Below, one piece after another: positions 36,101 to 41,062 of a stretch of DNA of 64,000 nt. The stretch is from contig NW_019776135.1 of the NCBI RefSeq assembly GCF_001039355.2, positions 554,862 through 618,861 on the forward strand, written 5' to 3'. The position numbers and the translations under genes were made by a program. This DNA is from Lingula anatina (taxonomy: Eukaryota > Brachiopoda > Lingulata > Lingulida > Lingulidae). Positions within the stretch are counted from its first letter, which is position 1; every line of letters starts with the position of its first letter. The notes under the pieces were generated by a model. That model saw only the letters and a list, made by a program, of their open reading frames with translations. It was not told where the DNA came from and searched no databases.

Positions 36101-37457
36101 CCCGTGTGCGCATACTCCGCACAGGTTACCTCATCATCCAGGCCGTGGCGGCATCTGACGCCGGGAAGTACACGTGTGAAGCCACACGCCAAGAAGACGA
36201 CTGCCATGACGACAGAAGTGCCTGGCTGACAGTGGCTGGGATGGATGAAAGCAGCGTAGACAGCAGTCAGTTACTTTTTCCAATGATCTTAAGTTAAATT
36301 TACGATTTAATGTCCAAAAACATAATTGTCATTTTTTGTATCTTGAATGTACGGCCCCATTCCTATACACATCATCGGTTTACGTGGATCGACCCAACTC
36401 TGTGGGGACTCGAGAGAGCTGCAATCACCTAAAGTGAATGACACGTGTCCTCTTGCAGAAAAGCTGGTGATTATACGAATGCGTTGGAAACAAGAGGAGT
36501 CGTGCCATTCAGTTAAGCTGATTGCACCTAGCGAGAGTCCCCGCAAAATTGGGTTGATCGATGGTGTCTATGGAAATAGGGTATCCAGCTCCTTTTAAAC
36601 ATTCAATATTCCCACCTCCAAGATTTCTTCTTCTTTCAGTCTGCGGTCAGCCTACTGTGACAGTGCCTCCTCTGTCTCGTGGGAACATTGTCCACGGCCA
36701 CGACGCCGTCAAGGGGAGCATACCGTGGCAGGTGATGCTCTGGGAACCAGAGGTTGGTCTTGTGTGCGGGGGAGCCCTCATTCACAAGAAATGGGTCGTC
36801 ACCGCTGCACATTGCTTCTATGAGTTTCGAGAGATCTACGAAAGAACCCTTGACGAACGCAATCTTATCATCCGTCTGGGCAAACACGACACACAAAACG
36901 TTGAGGACCACGAGCAGCAATTGAGAGTGGTGGATATTATCATTCATGAGGGGTTTAACCACACACTGTATGACAAAGACATCGCCATCATTGAATTAGA
37001 GACGGAAGCGTTCATAACAGACCACGTGCGTCCTGTCTGCGTGTGTAGCGAGACTTTCTCCAAGACGAATTTCTTCAGTCGTATCAAACCACTAGGTAGG
37101 GTGTCTGGCTGGGGCGCTCTGACGAGTGGACCCTATCCCCTCAGACCACGCTACCTCAACGTCATCGACATCCCAGTCCAACGTCCGGACACGTGCCAGA
37201 ACTCTACCACGTGGCCCGTCACAGCTCACATGTTCTGTGCCGGGTACGCTCGGGAAACCATCGGTGATGCGTGCAAGGGTGACAGTGGTGGTCCATTCGT
37301 GGTGAGACACGATGACAGCGGGCGTTGGTACCTCCTGGGTCTGGTCAGCTGGGGTGAGGGGTGTGCACAGAGGGGAAAGTACGGGTTCTATGTGAACGTT
37401 AGCAGCTTTTATGACTGGATACAGGACATATTGAATTTTGCAGATCACACTTTATAA
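1827..37457 (+). CDS. Secreted mosaic serine protease (TSP1 - CBM14 - unknown domain - Ig - Ig - trypsin), 8 exons
   Basis: Exons joined from GT-AG sites: 1827-2211, 32178-32447, 33677-33827, 34053-34204, 34616-34798, 34911-35198, 35981-36265, 36640-37457. Phases match at every junction and the total is 2532 nt (843 aa plus stop). Order: signal peptide (hydrophobic core about residues 15-27), Arg/Pro-rich segment, TSP1 (about 67-112), CBM14 (about 127-178), linker, an unrecognised six-Cys domain (about 219-362), Ig (about 382-470), Ig (about 477-570), trypsin (588-843). The triad is H629, D685, S787; D781 six residues before the serine predicts cleavage after Arg/Lys. Role by family: a secreted protease whose chitin-binding and TSP1 modules could localise it to a surface, cuticle or pathogen; the substrate is unknown. 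The start is the first ATG before a good signal peptide. Odd points are the roughly 30-kb first intron with nested antisense genes and an Asn before the IVHG activation end. No full-length homologue is recalled. Confidence 0.85.
3026..3091. repeat. (AAAAT)n / (AAAT)n simple repeat
   Basis: A run of A followed by AAAAT units that change to AAAT units; possibly a decayed retroelement tail on the plus strand. Confidence 0.9.
4001..4061 (-). CDS. Putative first coding exon of an unknown minus-strand gene
   Basis: On the minus strand an ATG at 4061 opens a 20-codon reading frame beginning MSELDRSDTYTKLNDESPNT. It ends at a strong donor (CAG/gtaagtatt) after base 4001, in phase 1. No in-frame acceptor with a convincing second exon was found between 1 and 3990, so the rest may lie below the window or in an exon too short to recognise. 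The product is unknown; the acidic, hydrophilic start is compatible with a cytosolic N-terminus. It does not match the large exon of the nested membrane-protein family, which needs phase 0. Moderate to low confidence. Confidence 0.4.
6201..6372. mobile_element. hAT-like MITE with CAGGCCCGTAGCCA termini
   Basis: Begins caggcccgtagcca and ends tggctacgggcctg, perfect 14-base inverted ends of the CAGG...CCTG type. No coding capacity. A relative at about 23190-23338 in unit 3 has decayed ends. Confidence 0.75.
7078..7540. repeat. Related GGTCCAACTTGCCCCG-type sequences and a G-rich tract
   Basis: ccaacttgccccgagtc near 7099 and gcaacttaccccgaagtcc near 7494 are similar and are followed by gactag/aactag plus ccccggg/acccggt. 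A G/A-rich tract (about 7470-7494) sits beside the second. This is probably a degraded element; boundaries are not clear. Confidence 0.35.
7662..8003. mobile_element. CACTA-like MITE, 342 bp, with 3-bp TAT target duplication
   Basis: Left end CAGTAGTGGGCC...GATTTGGTCTTAA; the right end reads CACTAGTGGGCTAGATTTGGTCTTAA on the other strand. TAT flanks both sides (7659-7661 and 8004-8006). Unit 2 (cgtattctactg near 16442) keeps the uninterrupted site. The CACTA terminus and 3-bp duplication point to the EnSpm/CACTA group. Confidence 0.75.
8585..9688 (-). CDS. Nested membrane-protein gene, copy 1, large exon
   Basis: Open from a tttgttttag acceptor (AG at 9689-9690) to a TAA at 8585-8587. With the two-codon exon upstream it gives 369 aa. 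The first ATG inside this exon (9592) is not the likely start, because the frame is open and conserved in all three copies for 32 more codons up to the acceptor. Layout: acidic N-terminus, a Lys/Arg-rich stretch (about 78-98), membrane segments at about 99-122, 138-159 and 189-209, an amphipathic stretch, a Cys-rich region (about 253-324) and a last membrane segment (342-364). Function unknown. The D-x-Y-x-DW motif and a conserved SKIPQ segment vaguely recall XK-related proteins. This copy has fewer Cys and a different tail from copies 2 and 3. Confidence 0.82.
   Translation of the reverse strand, partial: AAHGQVLPVHEWDNNGFEFDNHGSFEREQDIEMRNTGQSDIISEPPTADKHDLEGKPGTKKWYASIKRFEAERLRQKKEKKKSERKPRKPKTKRKLCWDVFVRILSVALTAWDLYADWSFYAETKSDECKGPEDAWLVLSILASVLAFLQLLHVINDTVIDIRQIRSNSMEVKGLFGKYRLKKTYEIFTLFLSKIPQDILPFIFHCFCNPEQPDGVDIIELLTKLAKSSAVTDFFSVFVRSLETDAGIWLNCNPGCTYRKPYYKVENCGFYRMVTIRKTDEIIFCQCCYICCLYELAPDHGCYASMCFDKCKDRCTCERHFCINTTPTDWDQWETSVSWTNRFLYLGSLAIVVLGVLDDLYSFICTV
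10086..10334 (+). pseudogene. 3' remnant of a LINE reverse-transcriptase ORF (CCHC-like tail)
   Basis: An 83-codon open frame ends in TGA. It has the pattern typical of the C-terminus of many non-LTR retrotransposon ORF2 proteins: LNRTRVNLS, then HDWLFLN, then a LCGKGETPRHFFRCPL cysteine/histidine motif. No upstream RT core is visible, so it is a 5'-truncated fossil. Confidence 0.6.
10342..10728. repeat. About 100-bp direct repeat flanking an acidic ORF and a single N
   Basis: The sequence starting agtaactggctcgcgctgcc occurs at 10342-10440 and again at 10625-10728. The first copy is interrupted at base 10441 by a single N. In between, a plus-strand frame starting MATAIALKNVF (from about 10443) has a Glu/Asp-rich stretch and stops at about 10564. 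It resembles the acidic N-terminus of some DDE transposases but is too short to assign. Confidence 0.5.
10800..11260. repeat. Cluster of gaatgcggcc-type MITE sequences, unit 1
   Basis: Repeated pieces such as ccatattt-gatccacgga, gaatgcggcctgtc, and gtggatccgcggactaacggatccac mark two or three overlapping palindromic elements. The cluster is duplicated at about 18780-19230 and a related element lies at 18440-18610. Confidence 0.6.
11725..11874 (+). pseudogene. Possible LINE ORF2 C-terminal remnant
   Basis: A 49-codon frame ending in TAA contains ALIWKHAVHWNKLFPSER, similar in layout to the WN-x-LP segment near the end of many LINE ORF2 proteins. The same block recurs in unit 2 (19725-19874). 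Low confidence. Confidence 0.3.
12361..12366 (-). CDS. Duplicate two-codon first exon, unit 1
   Basis: The same ATGTCG/gtaagt context as the others, nearer to the large exon of copy 1. The upstream sequence lacks the conserved cgcatgtgcgaattcgtgg block, so this copy may be inactive or an alternative start. Confidence 0.4.
12877..12915 (+). repeat. G-rich tract with G-quadruplex potential
   Basis: Seven or more runs of three or more G separated by single T or A, next to a T/C tract. A shorter pure G run sits at the homologous place in unit 2 (20379-20392). Confidence 0.7.
13177..13182 (-). CDS. Two-codon first exon (ATG TCG) for nested gene copy 1
   Basis: Minus-strand ATGTCG is followed directly by a gtaagt donor. 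It ends in phase 0, exactly the phase at which the large exon opens. The same sequence context is conserved in all units, with an NRF-1-like motif about 110 bases upstream. A second, probably promoterless duplicate lies at 12361-12366. Confidence 0.6.
13290..13312 (-). promoter_or_regulatory. Conserved NRF-1-like promoter motif of the nested genes (unit 1)
   Basis: The block gatccacgcatgtgcgaatt and following bases are preserved about 110 bases upstream of the ATG in unit 1 and, at 20769-20791, 30299-30323 and 30950-30973, in the others. The core (T/C)GCGCATGTGCGA is close to the NRF-1 consensus YGCGCAYGCGCR. This suggests a TATA-less, broadly active promoter. Confidence 0.4.
15871..16044. 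mobile_element. hAT-like MITE with CAGGGGCGGAT termini (unit 2)
   Basis: Begins caggggcggattgagg and ends ctggatccgcccctg. The flanks ttaatgat and ataataat are compatible with a diverged 8-bp target duplication. The body has internal gaagacggtc / gtcttcc inverted pieces. The same insertion is present in unit 3 but not in unit 1. Confidence 0.7.
16564..17670 (-). CDS. Nested membrane-protein gene, copy 2, large exon
   Basis: Acceptor AG at 17671-17672, stop at 16564-16566; 370 aa once MS from the first exon is added. Same architecture as copy 1: basic cytosolic N-terminus, CWDVFVRIL...WDLYADWSFY first membrane segment, FGKYRLKKTYE and SKIPQGILP motifs, then a C-terminal region with many CC/CxC pairs (for example CCACECDCCEGDCCMC) and a final membrane segment. 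Almost identical to copy 3 in the C-terminal half, but with its own changes in the first membrane segment (SIGFTAWD). The dense cysteines could bind metal or form disulfides. Intact, with no frameshift or premature stop. Confidence 0.82.
   Translation of the reverse strand, partial: AASRQVPPVHGWDNNALESDNHGSFERKQDIEMRDTRQSDVITDPPSAVKPVIKGKPGTRPWYADIARIERELLRQKKEKKKSERKPKTKKRLCWDVFVRILSIGFTAWDLYADWSFYEETKSDECKGSEDAWLGLSILASVLAFLQLLHLINDTVIDIRQTRSNRMDVKGLFGKYRLKKTYEILTLFFSKIPQGILPLVFHCFCDGQPDAVDTIELLTKLAKSSAVTDFLSVFVRSLETDAGIWYDSDLCCVKPYYKKTECFCYRDVTIRKTGEVLLAQCCYICCLKEKEPAPGWYCSMCFDKWEDCQCCACECDCCEGDCCMCTGPALNCPNPCEMLVSCLNRLLYMGYVVIVVLRVLAELYTFIC
18440..19230. repeat. Cluster of gaatgcggcc-type MITE sequences, unit 2
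   Basis: gcattcacaacttgagttgatccgcgg, ggtcggccatattt and the self-complementary gtggatccgcggactaacggatccac recur here as in 10800-11260. No coding capacity. Confidence 0.55.
20662..20667 (-). CDS. Two-codon first exon (ATG TCG) for nested gene copy 2
   Basis: Minus-strand gcacagagacATGTCG/gtaagt, phase 0, about 3 kb upstream of the large exon at 17670. The counterpart of the 12361 duplicate, near 19900, has been deleted in this unit. Confidence 0.6.
20769..20791 (-). promoter_or_regulatory. NRF-1-like promoter motif, unit 2
   Basis: Same conserved block as at 13290, about 105 bases upstream of the copy 2 first exon. Confidence 0.4.
22492..22659. mobile_element. hAT-like MITE with CAGGGGCGGAT termini (unit 3)
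   Basis: Orthologous to 15871-16044. Flanks ttaataat / ataataat match in seven of eight positions, a better view of the 8-bp target duplication. Confidence 0.7.
23190..23338. mobile_element. Decayed copy of the CAGGCCCGTAGCCA MITE
   Basis: Aligns along its length with 6201-6372, including gtaaaattttatct and the cacggaggtt block. The right end has mutated to ctggcttcgggcatg. Confidence 0.65.
23586..24680 (-). CDS. Nested membrane-protein gene, copy 3, large exon
   Basis: Acceptor AG at 24681-24682, stop at 23586-23588; 366 aa with the first exon. It lacks four residues near the start (the PVHG/PVHE segment of the others). The N-terminus (MRNTGQSD) and first membrane segment match copy 1, whereas the middle and the Cys-rich C-terminus match copy 2, so it is a mosaic. 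All copies are intact, which argues against decay. Its 5' exon is probably at 30192-30197, giving a 5.5-kb intron enlarged by MITEs. Confidence 0.82.
   Translation of the reverse strand, partial: AAGRQVPWDNNGLAFDNHGYYGREQHIEMRNTGQSDVITQPPSADKPVIKEKPGTQKWYANIRRFEAEHLREKIEERRREKKPKTKIRLCWDVFVRILSVALTAWDLYADWSFYVEPKSDECKSFEGVWLGLSILASVLAFLQLLHLINDTVIDIRQTRSNRMDVKGLFGKYRLKKTYEILALFFSKIPQGILPLVFHCFCDGQPDAVDTIKLLIKLAKSSAVTDFLSVFVRSLESDAGIWYDLDRCCVKPYFKKTECFCYRDVTIRKTGEVLLAQCCYICCLKEKVPDPGWYCSMCFDKWEDCRCCACECDCCEGDCCMCTGPALNCPNPCEMLVSCLNRLLYMGYVVIVVLRVLAELYTFIC
24826..24853. repeat. (GATA)n microsatellite
   Basis: Seven tandem GATA/TAGA units. Confidence 0.95.
25659..27065. repeat. About 660-bp near-identical duplication around a single N
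   Basis: 25659-26318 and 26400-27065 match almost base for base, starting at attttgcaaacaag and ending at tgtatactgccc. The first copy ends exactly at the single N (26319). Most likely an unmerged allelic overlap. Confidence 0.85.
27015..28236. mobile_element. Degraded element with long inverted arms (CGTACGG type)
   Basis: 27015-27200 is roughly the inverse of 28065-28236. Shared pieces are catttgaaatgcg / catggcaaatg, taatacccttttcgtac / cgaaaagggatttacggg, and cgtacggattt / aatccgtacgg. A third half-copy is at about 27355-27470. No ORF of note. Confidence 0.5.
27787..27959. mobile_element. MITE with CAGGGCCCCGTAACTCG termini
   Basis: The left end cagggccccgtaactcgaaagcat is mirrored by the right end atgctttcgagttacggggtccag. 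It lies within the larger inverted-arm region; ends of the CAGGG kind fit hAT elements. Confidence 0.65.
28300..28960. repeat. GAATGC-rich repetitive element with a perfect hairpin
   Basis: Dozens of GAATGC/GAATAC words spaced by roughly 10-20 bases in both orientations. At 28595-28631 a perfect 17-bp stem (CGATTGCTGGCCGAAAT and its complement) closes on a 3-base AGA loop. No ORF is supported. Confidence 0.6.
29854..29895. repeat. Poly(A)/(AAT)n tract
   Basis: A run of A, then AAT units, then AAAAT units; intronic low-complexity DNA. Confidence 0.9.
30192..30197 (-). CDS. Two-codon first exon (ATG TCG) for nested gene copy 3
   Basis: The same conserved ATGTCG/gtaagt context, with the upstream gcgcatgtgcgaattc motif at about 30303-30320. 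It is the only such exon between the copy 3 large exon and the protease exon 2. Confidence 0.55.
30299..30323 (-). promoter_or_regulatory. NRF-1-like promoter motif, unit 3
   Basis: cgcgcatgtgcgaattcg, the closest of the set to the NRF-1 consensus. A second copy at 30950-30973 lies in a partial duplication that has lost the ATG exon. Confidence 0.4.
30403..30597. mobile_element. MITE, CCCATTCCC-type family, copy 1
   Basis: Ends gggtgcattcccagagatttagatcg and, inverted, gaccccattcccatagattta. Internal landmarks: ccctgggggttcacgctaaat and gtaggcgg-acagac. Close relatives at 39152-39365, 40507-40722 and 46645-46876. Confidence 0.7.
31241..32177. other. Remainder of intron 1, no gene seen
   Basis: AT-rich single-copy DNA. 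The 70-codon ORF at 31614-31826 has no domain or splice support. Two similar phrases (caaggtcaattt / aaggtcacagtt, at about 31945 and 32100) suggest a small tandem duplication. Confidence 0.5.
32178..32447 (+). CDS. Protease exon 2: CBM14 / peritrophin-A chitin-binding domain
   Basis: Preceded by a ttttttccag acceptor and followed by gtaata. With exon 1 it completes a type-2 chitin-binding domain with six cysteines (C127, C141, C147, C157, C170, C178) and family hallmarks: GLYGDPSSC, FYRC, CPHRLRWNE and CDW. A Ser/Thr/Pro linker (about residues 179-218) follows. The exact phase-1 join and the shared domain are the main evidence that exon 1 belongs to this gene. Confidence 0.85.
32618..33529. 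mobile_element. Foldback-type element with long inverted arms, in protease intron 2
   Basis: Starts tgccggtgtaccatgaaaat and ends attttcaagttacaccggca. The arms (about 250-300 bases each) carry gactcccc/ggggagtc words; the left arm holds three 33-bp tandem units at 32652-32750. No transposase. A solo right arm of the family is at about 60594-60811. Confidence 0.75.
33677..34798 (+). CDS. Protease exons 3-5: uncharacterised six-cysteine extracellular domain
   Basis: Three exons (33677-33827, 34053-34204, 34616-34798) encode residues 219-381. Six cysteines at C222, C228, C243, C265, C296 and C356 suggest three disulfides. Conspicuous motifs are NCWLKFDF, YSVGKYVG, GHGQDHCEFVGG, HFWSSPSARGFYRS and SRWTGKYYVRWYEC. 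The domain is bounded by phase-1 introns like its neighbours, so it behaves as a shuffled module. I cannot assign it to a named Pfam family. Its aromatic and Gly-rich C-terminal half suggests a beta-rich binding domain; the ligand is unknown. Confidence 0.75.
34911..35198 (+). CDS. Protease exon 6: immunoglobulin domain 1
   Basis: A single phase 1-1 exon with the Ig core: VVLECSV (B-strand Cys), YSWTKDD (Trp), and SLAGVYSCIAS (the D/AGxYxC type F-strand). One N-glycosylation sequon (NQT) lies near its start. The domain places the protease among Ig-containing mosaic extracellular enzymes. Confidence 0.85.
35496..35841. mobile_element. MITE in protease intron 6
   Basis: The left end gtgcgttcacaatgaaagtatc and the inverted right end gtgtgttcacgataaacctatc are similar, and both are followed by gtaggt. 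No coding capacity. Confidence 0.55.
35981..36265 (+). CDS. Protease exon 7: immunoglobulin domain 2
   Basis: A phase 1-1 exon with FSCRV, IVWKKDG and the classic DAGKYTCEA F-strand of an I-set Ig domain. An additional Cys (QEDDC) after the F strand could pair outside the domain. A short acidic/Ser linker leads to the protease exon. Confidence 0.85.
36354..36583. mobile_element. MITE, CCCCATTC-type family, in protease intron 7
   Basis: ccccattcctatacacatcat at the left and, inverted, ccctatttccatagacaccat at the right. Internal ggatcgacccaactctgtgggg and its inverted partner. Related to 46388-46528. Confidence 0.65.
36640..37457 (+). CDS. Protease exon 8: complete trypsin-like (S1A) domain
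   Basis: One uninterrupted exon carries the whole catalytic domain, residues 572-843. C573 near its start is the likely propeptide cysteine tying the regulatory chain to the catalytic chain. Motifs: PWQVML, VVTAAHCF (H629), YDKDIAII (D685), VSGWG, GDACKGDSGGP (D781 and S787), VSWGEGC and GKYGFYVNVS. All residues needed for activity are present. The new N-terminus after activation should be IVHG at 588, but it is preceded by Arg-Gly-Asn instead of Arg or Lys. Intronless S1 domains occur in several mosaic proteases. Confidence 0.9.
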
Positions 37458-37652
37458 CCGTCATTCTGTCCTGTTCTTTAAAAGATTTGAACAGAAAATT
37501 CAAATCCATCTGGTTAAAGGCCTACTTCTGTAAGAGCCTGGATATACCAGTATAAAACTGAAAATGCCCAGTAAAAGCAAATGCCCAGAATTGTTGAAAG
37601 GGTTGCACGCAAACGTGTAATTGATCTAATTATGGTGTGTGACTTAAGTTAC

Positions 37653-37658
37653 AATAAA
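37653..37658 (+). terminator. Poly(A) signal AATAAA of the protease gene
   Basis: First canonical AATAAA downstream of the stop codon, about 195 bases into the 3' UTR and just before the N gap at 37709. Confidence 0.5.
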
Positions 37659-37708
37659 TTAGCTTGCACATTAAACGTATTGTCCAGAAGGATTTTTTAC
37701 AAAAAAAA

Positions 37709-38097
37709 NNNNNNNNNNNNNNNNNNNNNNNNNNNNNNNNNNNNNNNNNNNNNNNNNNNNNNNNNNNNNNNNNNNNNNNNNNNNNNNNNNNNNNNNNNNN
37801 NNNNNNNNNNNNNNNNNNNNNNNNNNNNNNNNNNNNNNNNNNNNNNNNNNNNNNNNNNNNNNNNNNNNNNNNNNNNNNNNNNNNNNNNNNNNNNNNNNNN
37901 NNNNNNNNNNNNNNNNNNNNNNNNNNNNNNNNNNNNNNNNNNNNNNNNNNNNNNNNNNNNNNNNNNNNNNNNNNNNNNNNNNNNNNNNNNNNNNNNNNNN
38001 NNNNNNNNNNNNNNNNNNNNNNNNNNNNNNNNNNNNNNNNNNNNNNNNNNNNNNNNNNNNNNNNNNNNNNNNNNNNNNNNNNNNNNNNNNNNNNNNN
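37709..38097. other. Assembly gap (389 N)
   Basis: Unsequenced run between the protease 3' flank and the following intergenic DNA. Unlike the second N run, the two edges do not repeat each other. Confidence 0.95.
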
Positions 38098-39151
38098 GCA
38101 CACATACAGTTAAAAAAAAAAAAAAAACAGTCTGTCGTGTTATTGGAAAATATGACAAATTTATACATAAATAGGCTATTACGTTTGCCAGTTCTCCACA
38201 ATGTGGGTATTATACTTTTGCTTTTTCTGCTTATTTTACAACCCCTTCTCTTTCTAGGTGATATTATCATATTACATGATAAACACTATGTATATATATA
38301 TTTTGCTAAATATCGTAAAAAATTAAATCGAAGTCCTGACTCGAAGAACTGTTTTATACATGTATTTTGCTCCCACTCCCACTCAAAATTATCTTCACAG
38401 AACTCGTTTACGGTTTACCTCAGATGCTTGATTGCAACCACCGCAATGTAATTTAAAGGGAAGAAAAACTCCAATCTGGGGCTTACATTGTTGACACTTT
38501 TCAAAATACAATCTTTGGCATGGGCGTAACTAGGCATACGCACGGATGGACTGTGCGTACATTTTTTTGGCCAACCATGATATTATTTTATATAAATTTA
38601 GTGTATTTTTCACGGAATATAATCGAAAACCCTCTGCCAATTAAAGTCACTTATGTACAAATTCTCTGTATCAATTGTATACGCACAATTGTTCTGACCC
38701 CCCGTCTTGCATACTTTTATTGAACTGAGGTAAACAATGCCTGTTACCTTTACAAGTCCTATCTTAACCGTCCATCTAACTAGAACATCCTTTACCATTT
38801 TATTGGAGGGTTAAGTGGCCTTCAACTCTCCTGTAGTCTTGAGAGTATCGAACGCACTCTCGCTGGCGATATTTATCTCAGGTAAAATCTACCTGTGCGT
38901 TATTTTCAAAGAGCAGCTCACGTAGACCTGGGGGCACAAGATAAAATCAAAGGAAGAATTTTTATTGCAAAGCTTCAAAGCATTTCACACGGACTTGATC
39001 CAGTTTAGCCCTCCAAACTATCAGGGTGACATGGGTAATTTTCACAAACAAATAATTAAACTTAGATATATCAAAGCTCTGTCGTGTCATAAAGTTGGTT
39101 GTTTTTGGGAGCAATGCACCCGCATGGAAGCTGGATGAAACTGTATATAAC

Positions 39152-39365
39152 ACCCCATTTCCATAGATTAGATCGACCTACTTAAGATCGACCTAACTCC
39201 CTGGGGGTTCACGCTAAATAGCTGTCAGCCGGGCGGACACGAAAGTTAATTACCCCCTTACAGCTTGTAGTAGGCGGCACGGACATTTAAGTGGGATTAT
39301 CTGAAAGTAATCTAGTGAGACTCCCCGTGGGGATAGATCGATCTAAAATCTATGGGAATAGAGCC
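39152..39365. mobile_element. MITE, CCCATTCCC-type family, copy 2
   Basis: accccatttccatagattagatcg at the left and ctatgggaatagagcct at the right, with the family core ccctgggggttcacgctaaat. Confidence 0.65.
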
Positions 39366-40506
39366 TAAGTTCAACTCAGAGGCGGAACCAGGATTATTCG
39401 AAGGGGGAGGGGAGGGGTCCGCTGATGTGAAGTTAGCCTCCTTTTAAATGAATAAACCGTTCTGGGTAAATAAAAATATTGAAACTTTATTAAATTGCGA
39501 AAATATATTTGACTTAAATGATGATTTTATTATTATTGGAAATTAATCTACGATGTGTGGTACATATGCTGTGATTACGCTGCCCTTCATCTGTTTCGTT
39601 TGTCTACATTTTGCTGTACGTGCTGGGAATTTTCTGTGCGTACAATTTTTAAAGGTCTGGTTACGCCCCTGTTTGCAAAGAGAGAAGCTAGGCGGAAACA
39701 ATGTTNAAATCGAAGTCCTGACTCGAAGAACTGTTTTATACATGTATTTTGCTCCCACTCCCACTCAAAATTATCTTCACAGAACCCGTTTACGGTTTAC
39801 CTCAGATGCTTGATTGCAACCACCGCAATGTAATTTAAAGGGAAGAAAAACTCCAATCTGGGGCTTACATTGTTGACACTTTTCAAAATACAATCTTTGG
39901 CATGGGCGTAACTAGGCATACGCACGGATGGACTGTGCGTACATTTTTTTGGCCAACCATGATATTATTTTATATAAATTTAGTGTATTTTTCACGGAAT
40001 ATAATCGAAAACCCTCTGCCAATTAAAGTCACTTATGTACAAATTCTCTGTATCAATTGTATACGCACAATTGTTCTGACCCCCCGTCTTGCATACTTTT
40101 ATTGAACTGAGGCCTGTTACCATTACAAGTCCTATCTTAACCGTCCATCTAACCAGAACATCCTTTACCATTTTATTGGAGGGTTAAGTGGCCTTCAACT
40201 CTCCTGTAGTCTTGAGAGTATCGAACGCACTCTCGCTGGCGATATTTATCTCAGGTAAAATCTACCTGTGCGTTATTTTCAAAGAGCAGCTCACGTAGAC
40301 CTGGGGGCACAAGATAAAATCAAAGGAAGAATTTTTATTGCAAAGCTTCAAAGCATCCAGTTTAGCCCTCCAAACTATCAGGGTGACATGGGTAATTTTC
40401 ACAAACAAATAATTAAATTTAGATGTATCAAAGCTCTGTCGTGTCATAAAGTTGGTTGTTTTTGGGAGCAATGCACCCGCATGGAAGCTGGATGAAACTG
40501 TATATA

Positions 40507-40722
40507 ACACCCCATTTCCATAGATTAGATCGACCTACTTAAGATCAACCTAACTCCCTGGGGGTTCACGCTAAATAGCTGTCAGCCGGGCGGACACGAA
40601 AGTTAATTACCCCCTTACAGCTTGTAGTAGGCGGCACGGACATTTAAGTGGGATTATCTGAAAGTAATCTAGTGAGACTCCCCGTGGGGATAGATGGATC
40701 TAAAATCTATGGGAATAGAGCC
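40507..40722. mobile_element. MITE, CCCATTCCC-type family, copy 3 (in duplicated block)
   Basis: Same insertion as 39152-39365 in the second copy of the duplicated block. Confidence 0.65.
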
Positions 40723-41062
40723 TAAGTTCAACTCAGAGGCGGAACCAGGATTATTCGAAGGGGGAGGGGAGGGGTCCGCTGGTGTGAAGTTAGCCTCCTT
40801 TTAAATGAATAAACCGTTCTGGGTAAATAAAAATATTGAAACTTTATTAAATCGCGAAAATATATTTGACTTAAATGATGATTTTATTATTATTGGAAAT
40901 TAATCTACGATGTGTGGTACATATGCTGTGATTACGCTGCCCTTCATCTGTTTCGTTTGTCTACATTTTGCTGTACGTGCTGGGAATTTTCTGTGCGTAC
41001 AATTTTTAAAGGTCTGGTTACGCCCCTGTTTGCAAAGAGAGAAGCTAGGCGGAAACAATGTT

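Larger units (their letters stand above)
38325..41062. repeat. 1.36-1.38 kb near-identical duplication joined by a single N
   Basis: 38325-39705 and 39707-41062 start with aaatcgaagtcctg and end with ggaaacaatgtt. They differ by a few substitutions and small indels (for example a 9-base loss near 40110 and a 16-base loss near 40355). No gene is supported inside; each copy carries one CCCATTCCC-type MITE. Confidence 0.88.

Noticed and set aside
38520-38723. Repeated 67-codon ORF (also at 39902-40105)
   Set aside because: Present twice only because the block is duplicated by the assembly; the translation has no domain features.
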